Part shown: positions 12,298-13,169 of the stretch, one piece after another
Numbering within the stretch: the stretch's first letter is position 1
Layout: each line of letters opens with the position of its first letter
Made by a program: the position numbers and the translations under genes
Notes under the pieces: generated by a model
Seen by the model: only the letters and a program-made list of their open reading frames with translations
What the model was told of the DNA's origin: nothing
The model's database searches: none
From: Actinomycetota bacterium
GTDB taxonomy: Bacteria; Actinomycetota; Acidimicrobiia; IMCC26256; PALSA-610
Length of the DNA stretch: 13,169 nt
Assembly: GCA_030839105.1 (NCBI GenBank)
Contig: JAUZEI010000400.1
Span: 1 to 13,169 of the forward strand
Direction of reading: 5' to 3'

Positions 12298-13122
12298 TCA
12301 GCGATCGGTGCGACGGCGGTCGGTGCCGGGGCCGTCGGTGGCGGGGCGGTCGGTGCTACGTCGTCGCAAGGGCGTGACGAGAGCGGAGATGTTCTCCGTC
12401 GGCTCGAGATTGAGCTCGTCGTTGAGCAACGTCCGGTACCGCTGGAACTGCCCGAGCGCTTCGGTCTGGTTGCCCTCGGCGAGGAACACCCGGATGAGCG
12501 CGGCGTGCGACGTCTCGCGCAGTGGTTCGCCGCGGATTGCGGCCTGCGCGGCCGAGATCGCTTCCGCCCAACGCCCTTCCGCCGCGAGGTTGGCCGCCAT
12601 GGCTTCGAGCGCGTGCAAGCGAAGTTGCCGCCACTCGGCCGTCTCGATGAGAACCCAGTCCTCGTACCAGTCGGGCAGCAGGTCGGCCGACAGCGACGCG
12701 ACCGCCGTCGCGGTTTCATCGGGTGCGAGGTGTGGTGCGTCGGGTTCGAGCAGTCGATGCGCGAACCGCTTCGACTCGCGGATGTCGACGACGACGCCCG
12801 AGGCGAGGTTGAGGTCGAGGTCGGCGACGTCGACGGCCTTCCGTGCCTCACCGCGGAGTCGGGTCAGCGCCGAGCGCAGACTCGCGGAGGCGTGTTGCTC
12901 GGTGGAGTCGGGCCAGAGCGTGCCTGCGACCATCAGGCGGGTCACCGACCGATCGCGGAGCGCGAGGAGCGCGAGCAGGCGTTGTGAACCGCTGGGAAGT
13001 GCGGGGGCCGTGTCGCCCGCTCGGAACTGGAAGCTGCCGAGCACCGAAAGGGTCATGTCGTCGCCGGCGCCGCGCACGAATGCGATGTCGAGTTGGTTAG
13101 CATTTTCGTGTTCGGTGGTCAT
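12298..13122 (-). CDS. BTAD/SARP-type transcriptional regulator, short form
   Basis: A 274-aa regulator without an ATPase domain. Residues about 22-115 form an OmpR-type winged helix (MTLSVLGSFQFRAGD, LLALLALRDRSVTR, ASASLRSALTRLRGEA). Residues 120-252 are the activation domain (WRQLRLHALEAMAANLAAEG, GEPLRETSHAALIRVFLAEG, YRTLLNDELNLEPTENI). The last ~20 residues are a Thr-Asp-Arg repeat tail. The ATG at 13122 has AAGGA (13131-13127) four bases upstream. The first 21 residues are acidic and precede the fold. Its stop lies one base from the stop of the convergent sigma gene, leaving no room for a terminator between them. Short SARPs usually activate a neighbouring cluster, but none is visible here. 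Confidence 0.95.
   Translation of the reverse strand: MTTEHENANQLDIAFVRGAGDDMTLSVLGSFQFRAGDTAPALPSGSQRLLALLALRDRSVTRLMVAGTLWPDSTEQHASASLRSALTRLRGEARKAVDVADLDLNLASGVVVDIRESKRFAHRLLEPDAPHLAPDETATAVASLSADLLPDWYEDWVLIETAEWRQLRLHALEAMAANLAAEGRWAEAISAAQAAIRGEPLRETSHAALIRVFLAEGNQTEALGQFQRYRTLLNDELNLEPTENISALVTPLRRRSTDRPATDGPGTDRRRTDR
12305..12355 (-). repeat. Four 15-bp-spaced units encoding a TDR tail
   Basis: TCGGTG occurs at 12305, 12320, 12335 and 12350, exactly 15 bp apart. On the coding strand the units give STDRP, ATDGP, GTDRR, RTDR at the C-terminus of the short BTAD regulator. The tail follows the end of the activation domain and looks disordered and basic. Confidence 0.8.
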
Positions 13123-13169
13123 GAGGTCCTTGCGATGGCGCTCGAAACGAGCGCCGGTACAGGCGTCGG

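Noticed and set aside
11409..12851. 480-codon minus-strand frame across the sigma gene and part of the BTAD gene.
   Set aside because: Shadow frame: low-complexity Ser/Arg-rich product, opposite or out of frame with recognisable proteins.

Overview
The window is high-GC DNA with GTG/TTG starts, two WhiB-type iron-sulfur regulators, two BTAD (SARP-type) regulators and a short sigma-70-family factor. Together these point to an actinobacterium. An Acidimicrobiia-like lineage is my guess from overall flavour, not something the sequence proves. Almost every gene is regulatory or signalling, and no metabolic operon, rRNA, tRNA, insertion sequence or CRISPR array is visible.

Left part (1-5704, all minus strand). 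The upstream unit is an unrecognised 137-aa protein (5704-5291) followed 22 bases later by a NarL/LuxR response regulator (5268-4507). After a 243-base gap comes a tightly coupled operon: a stand-alone receiver-domain protein (4263-3844), a secreted subtilisin-like S8 protease (3844-2210) and a multi-pass membrane histidine kinase (2213-159). The stop and start codons interlock at both junctions (TGATG, then ATGA), so the three products are probably made in fixed proportion. A further ORF (162-1) starts inside the kinase stop codon, again as ATGA, and runs off the window. The protease ends in 13 tryptophan-led pentapeptides and carries a Lys-His-Asp-Asp repeat between its prodomain and catalytic domain. 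This receiver / exported protease / membrane kinase operon is the most unusual system here. My inference is an envelope-signalling module in which a secreted protease and a sensor kinase are made together.

Middle (5705-10378). A divergent control region with a perfect 15-bp palindrome separates the 137-aa gene from a 1187-aa BTAD-ATPase regulator (5896-9459). Beyond it lie two small divergent genes of unknown function (9744-9550 minus and 9878-10087 plus). The rightward one has a recognisable -35/-10 promoter and a good ribosome-binding site.

Right part (10121-13169). Two divergent WhiB genes (10378-10121 minus, 10720-11019 plus) flank a 341-base control region. About 650 bases without a convincing gene follow; they are rich in perfect hairpins and direct repeats. 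Then come a short two-domain sigma factor (11673-12296 plus) and, convergent with one base between the stops, a 274-aa BTAD regulator (13122-12298 minus). Three genes in the window contain in-frame repeats with exactly the same 15-bp (five-residue) period but unrelated sequences.
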